NCBI GenBank assembly: GCA_946055445.1
Contig: CAMGGF010000075.1
Span: 1 to 6,595 of the forward strand
DNA length: 6,595 bases
Reading direction: 5' to 3'
Source of the DNA: an uncultured Ruminococcus sp.
Lineage (GTDB): Bacteria; Bacillota; Clostridia; Oscillospirales; Acutalibacteraceae
Numbering within the stretch: the stretch's first letter is position 1; the number at the start of each line of letters is the position of its first letter. The translations under genes were made by a program, and so were the position numbers. The notes under the pieces were generated by a model, which saw only the letters and a program-made list of their open reading frames with translations, was not told the DNA's origin and did no database searches. This document shows, piece after piece, positions 1 through 6,549 of this stretch.

Positions 1-47
1 ACAAAACAGCATACGAGAAAAGCAAAAGATTTTCCCTGTTTATTCTC

Positions 48-76
48 TTGCATATATAATCGGAGTTTGCTATACT
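48..76 (+). promoter_or_regulatory. Sigma-A-type promoter of the giant secreted protein gene
   Basis: A -10 hexamer TATACT at 71-76 is preceded by TGC (68-70), making an extended -10. A partial -35, TTGCAT, lies at 48-53, giving a 17-bp spacer. The surrounding DNA is AT-rich compared with the coding region. Transcription would start near 83, leaving a leader of about 55 nt before the GTG start. The -35 is only half-matched to TTGACA, but an extended -10 tolerates that. I saw no operator palindrome or riboswitch-like structure in the leader. Positions 1-47 contain nothing I can identify. Confidence 0.65.
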
Positions 77-123
77 ATACATAACAATATTTTTAAAATA
101 GGGAAGTTTGGCATAATCAAATG

Positions 124-130
124 AAGGAGA
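124..130 (+). promoter_or_regulatory. Shine-Dalgarno sequence that decides the GTG start
   Basis: AAGGAGA at 124-130 is a near-perfect ribosome binding site and lies 9 nt upstream of GTG 139. It lies downstream of the in-frame ATG at 121, which has no purine-rich site in front of it, and it overlaps the ATG at 130. Initiation at GTG 139 is therefore favoured. Confidence 0.75.
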
Positions 131-138
131 TGGTCTGT

Positions 139-3100
139 GTGTCAAAAACACAAACAAAACTGCTCAGCGCAATCCTTTCGGTATTGCTGATTTCGTCGGC
201 ATTACTGCCCGGATTTACGGCGCTGGCGGCCTCGTACGCGGTCATTGTAACCAAGGACGGCGTTGAGGTCACCGAACGGTTGGAAGTGCAGGAATACCGT
301 TCCGTGCAACTCGGCTATGCGACGGAGGGCGAGGTGCCCGAGGGCGCGTATGTTACTTGGAAAAGCAATCTGCCGCTTTTGGCGGGTGTGGACGAAACCG
401 GCAAGGTGACGGGTTACGACTACTCCAAAGAGGCGATTATCCATCAGTGGATTGACGAAAATATCCGTTCTATGCCGCTTGTGGGTGACGCGATGGCAGA
501 CGCGATTGAAAGCCAAATTCAAGCGCAGTGCGACTCTATGGGCATTGACCTTGCGGATATGAACAACGATATGATTGTGCTCATCGTACGCGGTATTGCG
601 GGCGATGCTTTGGCAGACAGTCTGAAAAACGCGCTGGACAATATGAATGTGGAAATCACCGCAACTTTGTACGCGGCGGACGGTTCCGTTTTGGCGACCG
701 ACACGGTAGAAGTGGTTGTCACCAAAAGCGTGATTGCAAGCGTAGCGCCGACAGGCGTACATATCACCAACAAAAAGAGTGTGCCGACAACTGTTGCGGT
801 TGGGGCACAGGTGCAGTTGTACGGTGTTTGCACACCTGTTCGTTTAAAACAGGGCGTAAAATGGACAATGGGCGGCACGATTTTTGATACGGAATCGGGC
901 AAACACGCCAATGTGTCCTCCGACGGTTTGGTTACCTTTACTTCTCCGGGGAGTGTCACGGTGCGCCTGAATCCCGAAAGCGCGGCGTATTCCGCCTTTA
1001 CCGACAAGGTAAGTTTTACGGTGGTTGACCCGGCGCAACTTCCTGTGGAGGATTTTACCATTACCGGTACTTTAAAAGTGGACGAGGGCGCAACCACGCA
1101 ACTTGCCATTGCGGATTTAACCCCGCCCGGCGCGTATATGGGCGACCTTGTTTGGACGAGTTCCGACCCGTCTGTTGCGGCGGTTGACCAAAGCGGTTTG
1201 GTCACAGGCCTGGACGGCGGCAGCGGTGCGTTCACATTCAGCAAAACCGCAACGATTACCGCAACCATCGGCGGCGTTTCCAAATCGGTGGAAGTCACCG
1301 TCAACCGCAAATTGGTGAATGCAACCATTTCCGGTATTGAAATTGTGGGCGAACCCGTGATTCCGAATAACGCTTCTTCCGAGTATATCATTCAGGTCAC
1401 GCCCGACCGCTTGAATACAAGCAGTTCGGTGGTGCGGGAATGGGGTGTTACCGACCCGCTGACCGGTGAAATTGTATGGGCAACGGCGGAAACACCTGCC
1501 GACACAAGCATTGCGACAATGACCGCAGACGGTGTTTTAACGCCGAAGCAAAGCGGTATTATGACCATTCACGCACGCGCAACACAGGGCGAAGTGGTTT
1601 TGGAAACCGAAATGACCGTTACGGCGGGCAATGCCATTACCGATTTCACCATTTCCGGCGATACCGATATTTTCGAGGGTACCATTGAAACCCTGCGTGT
1701 AGACAAAATTACCCCCGAAGATTACGATACGGCGCTGTTGCAAACCGTGGTTTGGACTTCTTCCGACCCGAGCATTGCCGTGGTAGATGAAAAAGGCGCG
1801 GTTTACGGCGTGGACGCCGGCGGTCTGACCATTTTTCATACCAAAAAAGTTACGATTACCGCAACCATCGGCGGCATTTCGAAAAGCGTGACCGTCACCA
1901 TTCGCGGGAACAGCATAAACACCTTAACAAGCGCCACAATTTACGGCAGCGATTATGTCCTTAAGGACTTCCCCCGTACCTACACGGCAACTTTCTCACC
2001 TTCCCGTATTTCGGCGAAAAATGTGCATTGGGGTGTGCCGACCGACGCAGGCGCGCGTCCGTGGCCGAGCGCTTGGAACAGTACAAGCGGCAACCAACAA
2101 AATGCGATTGCCTCTGTGGATAACAACGGTGTGGTTTCGGGCAATTCCGCCGGTACCACCGATTTGTATGTGTTCGGCAGAGAGGGCGCCACAAAGGTAG
2201 ACGGTTCGTATGTTGAGGCGATTAAGCAAATTCAGGTTGTCGAACTCGAACCCGACAGCATTACCCTGACCGCACCGACGCGCAAAAACTATGTAGAGGG
2301 CGAAACGGAACTGGATTTAACCGGGCTGAAAGTCGTTCTCAACTATAACAAAGAAGATGTCGGCCACTATTACGATATTACCGATTGGGCGGACAGCGAT
2401 TTCTCCGTTGAAGTGACCGATTACGAAGTGACCGAAATCAATCAAACGATTTTAGACAACGAGCAGTATATTTTGGTTTCCGTCACCCGTGCGGGTGAAA
2501 CCTACCGCGGCGTATTCCCCATTTTGCTCGAATCCAAAAAGGTGACAAGCATTGACCTTGTAAATCCCCGCTATATCTATTCCGAGGGCGAAACCGACTT
2601 GGATTTAGAGGGCTTGGAAGTGACCGCAAATTACAGCAATGCCGAGTCCGAACGCGTAATGGATTATATTGTCGATGACGATATGTTCGACCCGACGCTT
2701 TTGGATGTGGAACAGCAAATCCCCGTCATTTATACGCACGCAGGGCTGTCCGCAACGGCGTATTTCCCCGTGATTATTTACGGTACACCGGTTGTGACGG
2801 TCGATACGGGCGACTACAAGGGCGGCTGGACGCCGGCGGATGTGACTTTTACCCTGTCCGCAACACATCCGATGGACGGCATTACGTATTCCTACAAAAC
2901 CGACAGCAACCCCGAATGGACAGTGCTTTCCGGCAATACCCTGACCGTATCGGAAAATTTACAGGAAACCTATTATTTTAAAGCGGTCAACTCTGTCAAT
3001 GTGGAAAGCGCGGTTACGGAAGGCATTTCGGTACAGCGCGATGCGGTGCAACCCGATTTCATCTTGACGCCCGCGCAAACAAAACTCATCAATCAGTCTT

Positions 3101-5148
3101 TCAATGTGTCTTTGGAAAATCTTACGGTCGGCGCTTCGGGCGTAAAATCCGTCACCTTGAACGGTGCGGACATTACCGCCGATTACAGCGCGTTCACCGT
3201 GGATGAAAACGGCACCTATACCGTAATTTTGACGGCGGGCAACGGACTTTCCTGTGAAAAGACCGTGCAAATCGAAAACATTGATAAAATTGCCCCGACA
3301 GTCACCGTTGTGGATATTCAACATAAGAATTCCGGCGGCTTTGCGCGGTGGCTCAATGGCTTGACTTACGGAAAATTCTTCAATGAAACGGTTGTTTTGA
3401 CCGCCGAGGCGACGGATGAAGGCGTTGCGGGCGTGCAAAAAATTGAATACCGCTGGTACGATGCGGACACGGACACATACTCTGCTTGGAGCAGATATGA
3501 TGCGGCAAATCCGCCCGAAAAAGCACCCGATTTCAAAGGCTTTGCCGAAGTTCGTGCGGTTGACGGCGCCGGCAATGTTTCGCCTGTGGTTACAAGTGAC
3601 GGCATCACGGTAGACGGCACAAAACCCTCTCTTGTAAAGATTACGGCAACCTATAAGGGCGAGGCATATCAAAACGGCACTTGGGTGGCGGACACCGTGG
3701 AAATGACGCTGGAAAGCAGCGCGTATTCAGGCATTTTTGCGTATCAGTACCGCGTGGACGAAGGCGAGTGGATGACGCTCTCCGGCAATACGCTGACCGC
3801 AAGCCAAGACGGCAGACATGTCTATGAATTCCGCGCCGTCAGCAATTCCGGTTTGGTGTGTGCGGCAACGGCGCAGGTTGTGCAAATTGACCGTCAAAAA
3901 CCCGTTATCCGTGTGGCGTTTGACGGCACTTTCGGACGCTGGACAGCACAGGGTGCGCGCTTCAACTTCACCACCGAGGAAGAGAGCCTTTCGGGCATTA
4001 CCTATTATTATTATGACGGCACAGGCTGGTACGAATTTGACGGCTCGGAACTGAATTTGACCGAAAACACCAATGCGGTGTACTGCTTTAAGGCGGTCAA
4101 CGGCGCGGGCACGGAAAGTACCACTTCCGACAGTTATCTGGTTATGATTGATACCACCGAACCCGATATCATTTTGACGCCGACCGTAACCGAACCGACA
4201 GAAACGGCATATTTGGTGAATTTTGAAACGGTTGTCGGCCCTTCGGGCTTGGCTTCGGTGAAAGTGGACGGCCGCGATTATACGCGCCGTACCTCGTTCC
4301 CTGTTTCGAAAAACGGCAATTATTTGGTTACGGTAACCGGCAACAACGGCAAATCGAAAACCGTGTTGCTGACTATTGACAATTTCCCGGATCCCAACGA
4401 GACCCCGATTTTACAGGTGGGCGTTTCCGGTGCGCTTGGTGTGCAGACGGATAAACCGATTGTGTTCACCCTTTCCACACCGAACTATACTTCGGGCATT
4501 ACCTATTATTATTCGACCGGCGGCGATTGGACAAAACTGACCGGCAATACCCTGACGGTTGACAGCGAAACCAAGGCAACCTATACCTTTAAGGCTGTCA
4601 ACAGAACGGGTGTGGAAAGTTATGTTTCCCCCGCATACGAGGTTTGGTTTGAAAAAACCGAAATCAAGCAGATTTTGCCGAAAGAGGACGGCTCCACGAA
4701 TATCGAGGTTGACCGTTCACAAGGCACAACCTATCTTGTCGGGTTGGATGCGGCAAACACTTCTGTTGCGGCGCTGAAAAACGAATTGCAGAATGAGGAT
4801 GTGCAGATTATCGTGCGGCGCGGGGGTACCGTGTTGACCGAGACAGATAAAGTCGGTACAGGCTGTGTGGTACAGTGCGTTTCGGCAAAGGACTCTTCTG
4901 TGGTTTACGAAAGCGCAACCGTCATTCTGTACGGCGATATCAATGGCGACGGCTTGATTGACCAAACCGATTTTGACACAATGGGTGTTGCGGCGATTGC
5001 AGACCCGATGGTCATCGGCGGCGGTGTATACAGCACGGCGGCAGACTTGAACGGCGACGGTGTTGTGGACTTCTTCGATGTTTCGCTTTTGAATTTGCAT
5101 ATGTCCGGCAAATATCCGCTGAACCAAACCGCAAAGCTGTATCAATAA
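139..5148 (+). CDS. Giant secreted multi-Ig-like-domain protein with C-terminal type I dockerin
   Basis: The product is 1669 residues, numbered here from GTG 139. Residues 1-30 form a Sec signal peptide: Lys3 and Lys7, a hydrophobic core 8-26, and an ALA cleavage motif at 28-30. The mature part is an Ig-like fibre. Residues 31-197 are a Big_2-like domain split by a helical insert (95-169). Residues 198-303 are a second Ig-like domain. Residues 304-702 are a duplicated pair, A1 304-391, B1 392-497, A2 498-591, B2 592-702, with VWTSSDPS and TITATIGG motifs typical of Big_2. Residues 703-801 and 802-882 are Big_3-like, sharing Y-x-EGET-x-LDL-x-GL. Residues 883-1505 hold seven further modules, several OmpL47-like (GITY...SGNTLT...FKAVN). 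Residues 1506-1598 are a pre-dockerin module and 1599 onward the dockerin. No catalytic domain, LPXTG, SLH or C-terminal membrane anchor is visible. The role is inferred: an extracellular adhesin, scaffold or complex component held through a cohesin. The exact function is unknown. Confidence 0.93.
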   Translation: MSKTQTKLLSAILSVLLISSALLPGFTALAASYAVIVTKDGVEVTERLEVQEYRSVQLGYATEGEVPEGAYVTWKSNLPLLAGVDETGKVTGYDYSKEAIIHQWIDENIRSMPLVGDAMADAIESQIQAQCDSMGIDLADMNNDMIVLIVRGIAGDALADSLKNALDNMNVEITATLYAADGSVLATDTVEVVVTKSVIASVAPTGVHITNKKSVPTTVAVGAQVQLYGVCTPVRLKQGVKWTMGGTIFDTESGKHANVSSDGLVTFTSPGSVTVRLNPESAAYSAFTDKVSFTVVDPAQLPVEDFTITGTLKVDEGATTQLAIADLTPPGAYMGDLVWTSSDPSVAAVDQSGLVTGLDGGSGAFTFSKTATITATIGGVSKSVEVTVNRKLVNATISGIEIVGEPVIPNNASSEYIIQVTPDRLNTSSSVVREWGVTDPLTGEIVWATAETPADTSIATMTADGVLTPKQSGIMTIHARATQGEVVLETEMTVTAGNAITDFTISGDTDIFEGTIETLRVDKITPEDYDTALLQTVVWTSSDPSIAVVDEKGAVYGVDAGGLTIFHTKKVTITATIGGISKSVTVTIRGNSINTLTSATIYGSDYVLKDFPRTYTATFSPSRISAKNVHWGVPTDAGARPWPSAWNSTSGNQQNAIASVDNNGVVSGNSAGTTDLYVFGREGATKVDGSYVEAIKQIQVVELEPDSITLTAPTRKNYVEGETELDLTGLKVVLNYNKEDVGHYYDITDWADSDFSVEVTDYEVTEINQTILDNEQYILVSVTRAGETYRGVFPILLESKKVTSIDLVNPRYIYSEGETDLDLEGLEVTANYSNAESERVMDYIVDDDMFDPTLLDVEQQIPVIYTHAGLSATAYFPVIIYGTPVVTVDTGDYKGGWTPADVTFTLSATHPMDGITYSYKTDSNPEWTVLSGNTLTVSENLQETYYFKAVNSVNVESAVTEGISVQRDAVQPDFILTPAQTKLINQSFNVSLENLTVGASGVKSVTLNGADITADYSAFTVDENGTYTVILTAGNGLSCEKTVQIENIDKIAPTVTVVDIQHKNSGGFARWLNGLTYGKFFNETVVLTAEATDEGVAGVQKIEYRWYDADTDTYSAWSRYDAANPPEKAPDFKGFAEVRAVDGAGNVSPVVTSDGITVDGTKPSLVKITATYKGEAYQNGTWVADTVEMTLESSAYSGIFAYQYRVDEGEWMTLSGNTLTASQDGRHVYEFRAVSNSGLVCAATAQVVQIDRQKPVIRVAFDGTFGRWTAQGARFNFTTEEESLSGITYYYYDGTGWYEFDGSELNLTENTNAVYCFKAVNGAGTESTTSDSYLVMIDTTEPDIILTPTVTEPTETAYLVNFETVVGPSGLASVKVDGRDYTRRTSFPVSKNGNYLVTVTGNNGKSKTVLLTIDNFPDPNETPILQVGVSGALGVQTDKPIVFTLSTPNYTSGITYYYSTGGDWTKLTGNTLTVDSETKATYTFKAVNRTGVESYVSPAYEVWFEKTEIKQILPKEDGSTNIEVDRSQGTTYLVGLDAANTSVAALKNELQNEDVQIIVRRGGTVLTETDKVGTGCVVQCVSAKDSSVVYESATVILYGDINGDGLIDQTDFDTMGVAAIADPMVIGGGVYSTAADLNGDGVVDFFDVSLLNLHMSGKYPLNQTAKLYQ
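421..645 (+). other. Helix-rich insertion inside the first Ig-like domain
   Basis: Residues 95-169 of the giant protein interrupt a Big_2-like fold. The strand before it ends in GKVTGYD and the strand after it begins VEITATL, which are normally nearly adjacent in this fold. The insert lacks the V/T-rich alternating pattern of the flanking domains. Instead it has amphipathic, Ala/Asp/Met-rich segments (for example IIHQWIDENI, DAMADAIESQI, ALADSLKNAL) that should be alpha-helical. This is read from pattern only. Its role (binding site, spacer or assembly contact) is unknown. Confidence 0.55.
1048..2244 (+). repeat. Tandem duplication of a two-domain Ig-like unit (A1-B1-A2-B2)
   Basis: Residues 304-497 and 498-702 of the giant protein are two copies of a unit of about 200 residues. 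The A halves share DFTI-x-G, VWTSSDPS, a VD..G.V.G.D turn, and TITATIGG followed by SKSV. The B halves share ATI-x-G, a P-x-R segment followed by WGV, and a final DGV or NGV turn. At DNA level a 24-bp identical stretch occurs at 1252-1275 and 1852-1875, exactly 600 bp apart. This indicates internal duplication followed by divergence. Confidence 0.7.
2245..2784 (+). repeat. Two consecutive Big_3-like domains in the giant protein
   Basis: Residues 703-801 and 802-882 each begin with an I-x-L strand, then Y-(V/S)-EGET-x-LDL-x-GL-x-V and an (N)Y turn. Each ends with a V-x-(V/Y)-T-x-AG segment, then an aromatic and FP(I/V). This is the usual pattern of bacterial Ig-like group 3 domains, which are common in Gram-positive surface proteins. 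Both copies have long acidic loops (for example IVDDDMFD). They sit between the Big_2-like half and the OmpL47-like half of the fibre. Confidence 0.65.
2785..4653 (+). repeat. Array of seven OmpL47/Ig-like modules in the giant protein
   Basis: Residues 883-1505 consist of two alternating module types plus one outlier. Type R modules (883-968, 1160-1251, 1252-1338, 1417-1505) share a W-containing first strand, (S)GI-x-Y-x-Y, W-x-x-L-(S/T)GNTLT and Y-x-F-(K/R)AV(N/S). Type I modules (969-1049, 1339-1416) share PD-(F/I)-ILTP, a GAS or GPS turn, NG-x-Y-x-VT and a closing NID or IDN. The outlier (1050-1159) has WLNGLTYGKFFNETV and IEYRWYD, ending in VRAVDGAGNVS. R resembles the OmpL47-type domains annotated in many Firmicutes surface proteins, an assignment made from motif memory. 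A 23-bp identical DNA stretch at 3990-4012 and 4491-4513 reflects close kinship of the third and fourth R copies. Confidence 0.6.
4654..4932 (+). other. Pre-dockerin module of the giant protein
   Basis: Residues 1506-1598 precede the dockerin directly. The segment has a GTTYLVGLD strand, a short helix (VAALKNELQN), then V-x-I-x-V-R-x-GG and a GTG-x-VV turn, ending in ATVILYGD, which runs straight into the first calcium loop. A similar arrangement, a small alpha/beta module fused to the dockerin, is familiar from other clostridial surface proteins. It may stabilise the dockerin in the way X modules do. That function is inferred. Confidence 0.5.
4933..5124 (+). other. Type I dockerin domain of the giant protein
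   Basis: Two EF-hand-like calcium loops are complete. The first has D1600, N1602, D1604, G1605, D1608 and D1611 (DINGDGLIDQTD). The second has D1636, N1638, D1640, G1641, D1644 and D1647 (DLNGDGVVDFFD). The loops are 36 residues apart, in the normal range. The positions that usually determine cohesin recognition (10 and 11 of each loop) are QT in the first and FF in the second, so the two halves are not equivalent. The domain implies docking to a cohesin partner encoded elsewhere. None is in this window. Confidence 0.88.
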
Positions 5149-5162
5149 GAGAAACCCACGCA

Positions 5163-5193
5163 AAAGGGGGCTGTCAATGCGGTCGGTCCCTTT
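5163..5193 (+). terminator. Weak hairpin, possible leaky terminator after the giant gene
   Basis: AAAGGG at 5163-5168 pairs with CCCTTT at 5188-5193. The stem can be extended by a G-T pair and, across one bulged base, CTG (5171-5173) with CGG (5184-5186), leaving a loop of about 10 nt. The tail TTTCTGTTG is only moderately U-rich. It could act as a partial terminator that lowers expression of the downstream pair. The remaining 81-bp gap (5149-5229) shows no convincing -10 or -35 pair. Confidence 0.35.
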
Positions 5194-5216
5194 CTGTTGC
5201 GGAAAAATCCGATTTC

Positions 5217-5225
5217 GGAAGTGAG
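5217..5225 (+). promoter_or_regulatory. Probable Shine-Dalgarno of the HD-domain gene
   Basis: GGAAGTGAG at 5217-5225 is a moderate ribosome binding site 4 nt before ATG 5230. It supports ATG 5230 over the in-frame TTG at 5197, which has no purine-rich site before it. Confidence 0.5.
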
Positions 5226-5229
5226 AACG

Positions 5230-5757
5230 ATGAACGCAGAAAAAGAAAAACAGGTGATTAACGGCTACTGCGACGCGGTCGGCGATTTGCTTTCGAGCGA
5301 AGTCGTACAACAAATGCGGCAGTACCCGCACCACAAAACAGTCAGTACCTTTTGGCACAGCGTGTATGTGTCATATCTTACCTATCGGTTTTGCGGCGGA
5401 CTGCATTTGCAGCAGCGCGAAGCCGCCCGTGCCGCGCTTTTACACGATTTTTATTTGTATAATTGGTATGTGGAAAAACACGGGGAGTACCATGTTTGGT
5501 ATCACCCGAAAACGGCGGTCAAAAATGCCGAAGCATACTTCGGGCCGCTGACGGAAAAACAGAACAATATGATTTTAAGCCATATGTGGCCGCTGTTTGT
5601 CGAGCCGCCGAAATCGAAAGAGGCGTATGTGCTGACCTTGGCGGATAAAATCGCCGCCACGCGGGATTTGTTGGGGCTTGCCGACACATTTCAACCGATG
5701 TATGCACAAATTGAAAGGGAGCTGATACGGCGTGGAGCTTTTGAGAACCGTCGCTGA
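5230..5757 (+). CDS. HD-domain protein, putative metal-dependent phosphohydrolase
   Basis: The product is 175 residues, cytoplasmic, with no signal peptide or membrane segment. It carries the HD-superfamily metal-ligand pattern: H43 in TFWHSVYVS, the HD doublet H72-D73 in LLHDFYLYNW, H92-P93, H118 in ILSHMWPL, and D139 in LADKIAA. These residues typically bind one or two divalent metals and cleave phosphomonoesters or phosphodiesters of nucleotides or related compounds. The substrate cannot be told from sequence. ATG 5230 was chosen because it has a purine-rich site just upstream, and the preceding stretch from TTG 5197 looks non-conserved and overlaps the intergenic hairpin region. The gene ends inside the following CmpB-family gene (26-bp overlap), so translational coupling is likely. 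It lies 81 bp after the giant protein gene with no clear promoter between, so read-through transcription is possible. I am confident of the HD fold but not of the activity. Confidence 0.85.
   Translation: MNAEKEKQVINGYCDAVGDLLSSEVVQQMRQYPHHKTVSTFWHSVYVSYLTYRFCGGLHLQQREAARAALLHDFYLYNWYVEKHGEYHVWYHPKTAVKNAEAYFGPLTEKQNNMILSHMWPLFVEPPKSKEAYVLTLADKIAATRDLLGLADTFQPMYAQIERELIRRGAFENRR
5715..5721 (+). promoter_or_regulatory. Shine-Dalgarno of the CmpB-family gene, inside the HD gene
   Basis: AAGGGAG lies 10 nt upstream of GTG 5732, within the last codons of the HD-domain gene. This supports the GTG start and the 26-bp overlap, a layout that usually couples translation of the two genes. Confidence 0.55.
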
Positions 5758-6514
5758 ATATTTTCTTTGGTTTATTCTTTACAGCGTTTGCGGTTGGATT
5801 ATGGAAACCGCTTTGTACGCTGTGCGCAGAAAGCAGGCGGTCAAACGCGGGTTTTTGTTCGGCCCGCTTTGCCCGATTTACGGTGTCGGGATGATGCTTT
5901 GTATGCTGTTGTTTTATGACCGTATCGACAATGTTTTTCTGCTGTTTTTGGTGGGCACCGTTACCTGCACGGCGCTCGAATATGTGACGCATTTTGTGCT
6001 CGAAAAACTGTTCCATTCCACTTGGTGGGATTATTCAGGCAAAAAGTTTAATGTGAAAGGGCGCATCTGCCTGCAAAACAGCTTGCTGTTCGGCGTCGGC
6101 GTGGTGTTGATTGTCCGCGTGGTTCAGCCGTGGGTTATCCTATGGACGGCGAAAATCCCCGACACGGTGCTTTACTGGATTGTATTCATTTTATATACCG
6201 TTTTGATTGTGGATTTGACCACCACCGTTGCGAGTTTGAAAAATACGGTGGCTTTGCTCAAAAATTTGCAGAATGTGATAAACGAGCATATGCAAAAAGG
6301 CATTGACGAAACCGACGCATATTTCAATGAATTGACGGAGCGTGTGAAGGAGTCGGCGGCGCTGACGGATTGGGCAAAATACCTGAAAAACGGAAAATCC
6401 ACCGTGGCGCGGTTGCATAAAGAATATCCGAATTTCAATTTGCACCGCTACAAGGACGCATTGCAAATGCTGTTTGAAAAGTTAGACGAGAAAATAGACG
6501 AGCATAAAAAATAA
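5732..6514 (+). CDS. CmpB/TMEM229-family membrane protein (often labelled putative ABC transporter permease)
   Basis: The product is 260 residues. About five membrane helices are visible, near residues 9-29, 43-62, 67-89, 114-137 and 145-168. A hydrophilic, charged tail, probably helical or coiled-coil and cytoplasmic, follows (about 169-260). Family hallmarks are clear: FILYSVCGW with E25 near the N-terminus, RGFLFGPLCPIYG at 39-51, EYVTHFVLEK at 83-92, WWDYS at 98-102, and FNVKGRICLQNSLLFG at 106-121. These fit the CmpB/TMEM229 family (formerly DUF1113). Its usual 'ABC transporter permease' label has little support, since no ATPase or binding-protein gene lies nearby here. The biochemical role is unknown. 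The GTG start has an AAGGGAG site upstream and overlaps the end of the HD-domain gene by 26 bp, so the two products may act together. The TAA stop is followed after 27 bp by an insertion-sequence end, with no terminator in between. Confidence 0.85.
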   Translation: MELLRTVAEYFLWFILYSVCGWIMETALYAVRRKQAVKRGFLFGPLCPIYGVGMMLCMLLFYDRIDNVFLLFLVGTVTCTALEYVTHFVLEKLFHSTWWDYSGKKFNVKGRICLQNSLLFGVGVVLIVRVVQPWVILWTAKIPDTVLYWIVFILYTVLIVDLTTTVASLKNTVALLKNLQNVINEHMQKGIDETDAYFNELTERVKESAALTDWAKYLKNGKSTVARLHKEYPNFNLHRYKDALQMLFEKLDEKIDEHKK

Positions 6515-6549
6515 GACAGAAAAAATCCCCTTGCAATCCCTTGAATTGC

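Noticed and set aside
519..1391. Antisense open frame of 290 codons opposite the giant gene
   Set aside because: It lies wholly within a coding region with clear domains on the plus strand. Its product is a V/T/S/P-rich string with no motif, and it has no independent promoter or ribosome binding site that I can see.
2959..3672. Antisense open frame of 237 codons
   Set aside because: It is opposite well-defined repeat modules. The predicted product is Arg/Cys/His-rich without recognisable domains, typical of a mirrored frame.
4933..5148. Cell-wall anchor (LPXTG sorting signal, SLH domains or membrane tail) at the C-terminus of the giant protein
   Set aside because: The C-terminus ends shortly after the dockerin in a hydrophilic stretch (KYPLNQTAKLYQ). 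None of these anchors is present.
5208..5219. Small palindrome TCCGATTTCGGA next to the HD gene ribosome binding site
   Set aside because: The stem is only 4-5 bp with a minimal loop. It is too short to claim as a regulatory element.
5197..5229. Longer N-terminus of the HD protein from TTG 5197
   Set aside because: There is no ribosome binding site before it, and the extra eleven residues look unrelated to the HD fold. ATG 5230 has a better site.
4717..5358. Antisense open frame spanning the dockerin and the start of the HD gene
   Set aside because: It crosses two supported plus-strand genes and the gap between them, and its product shows no domain.
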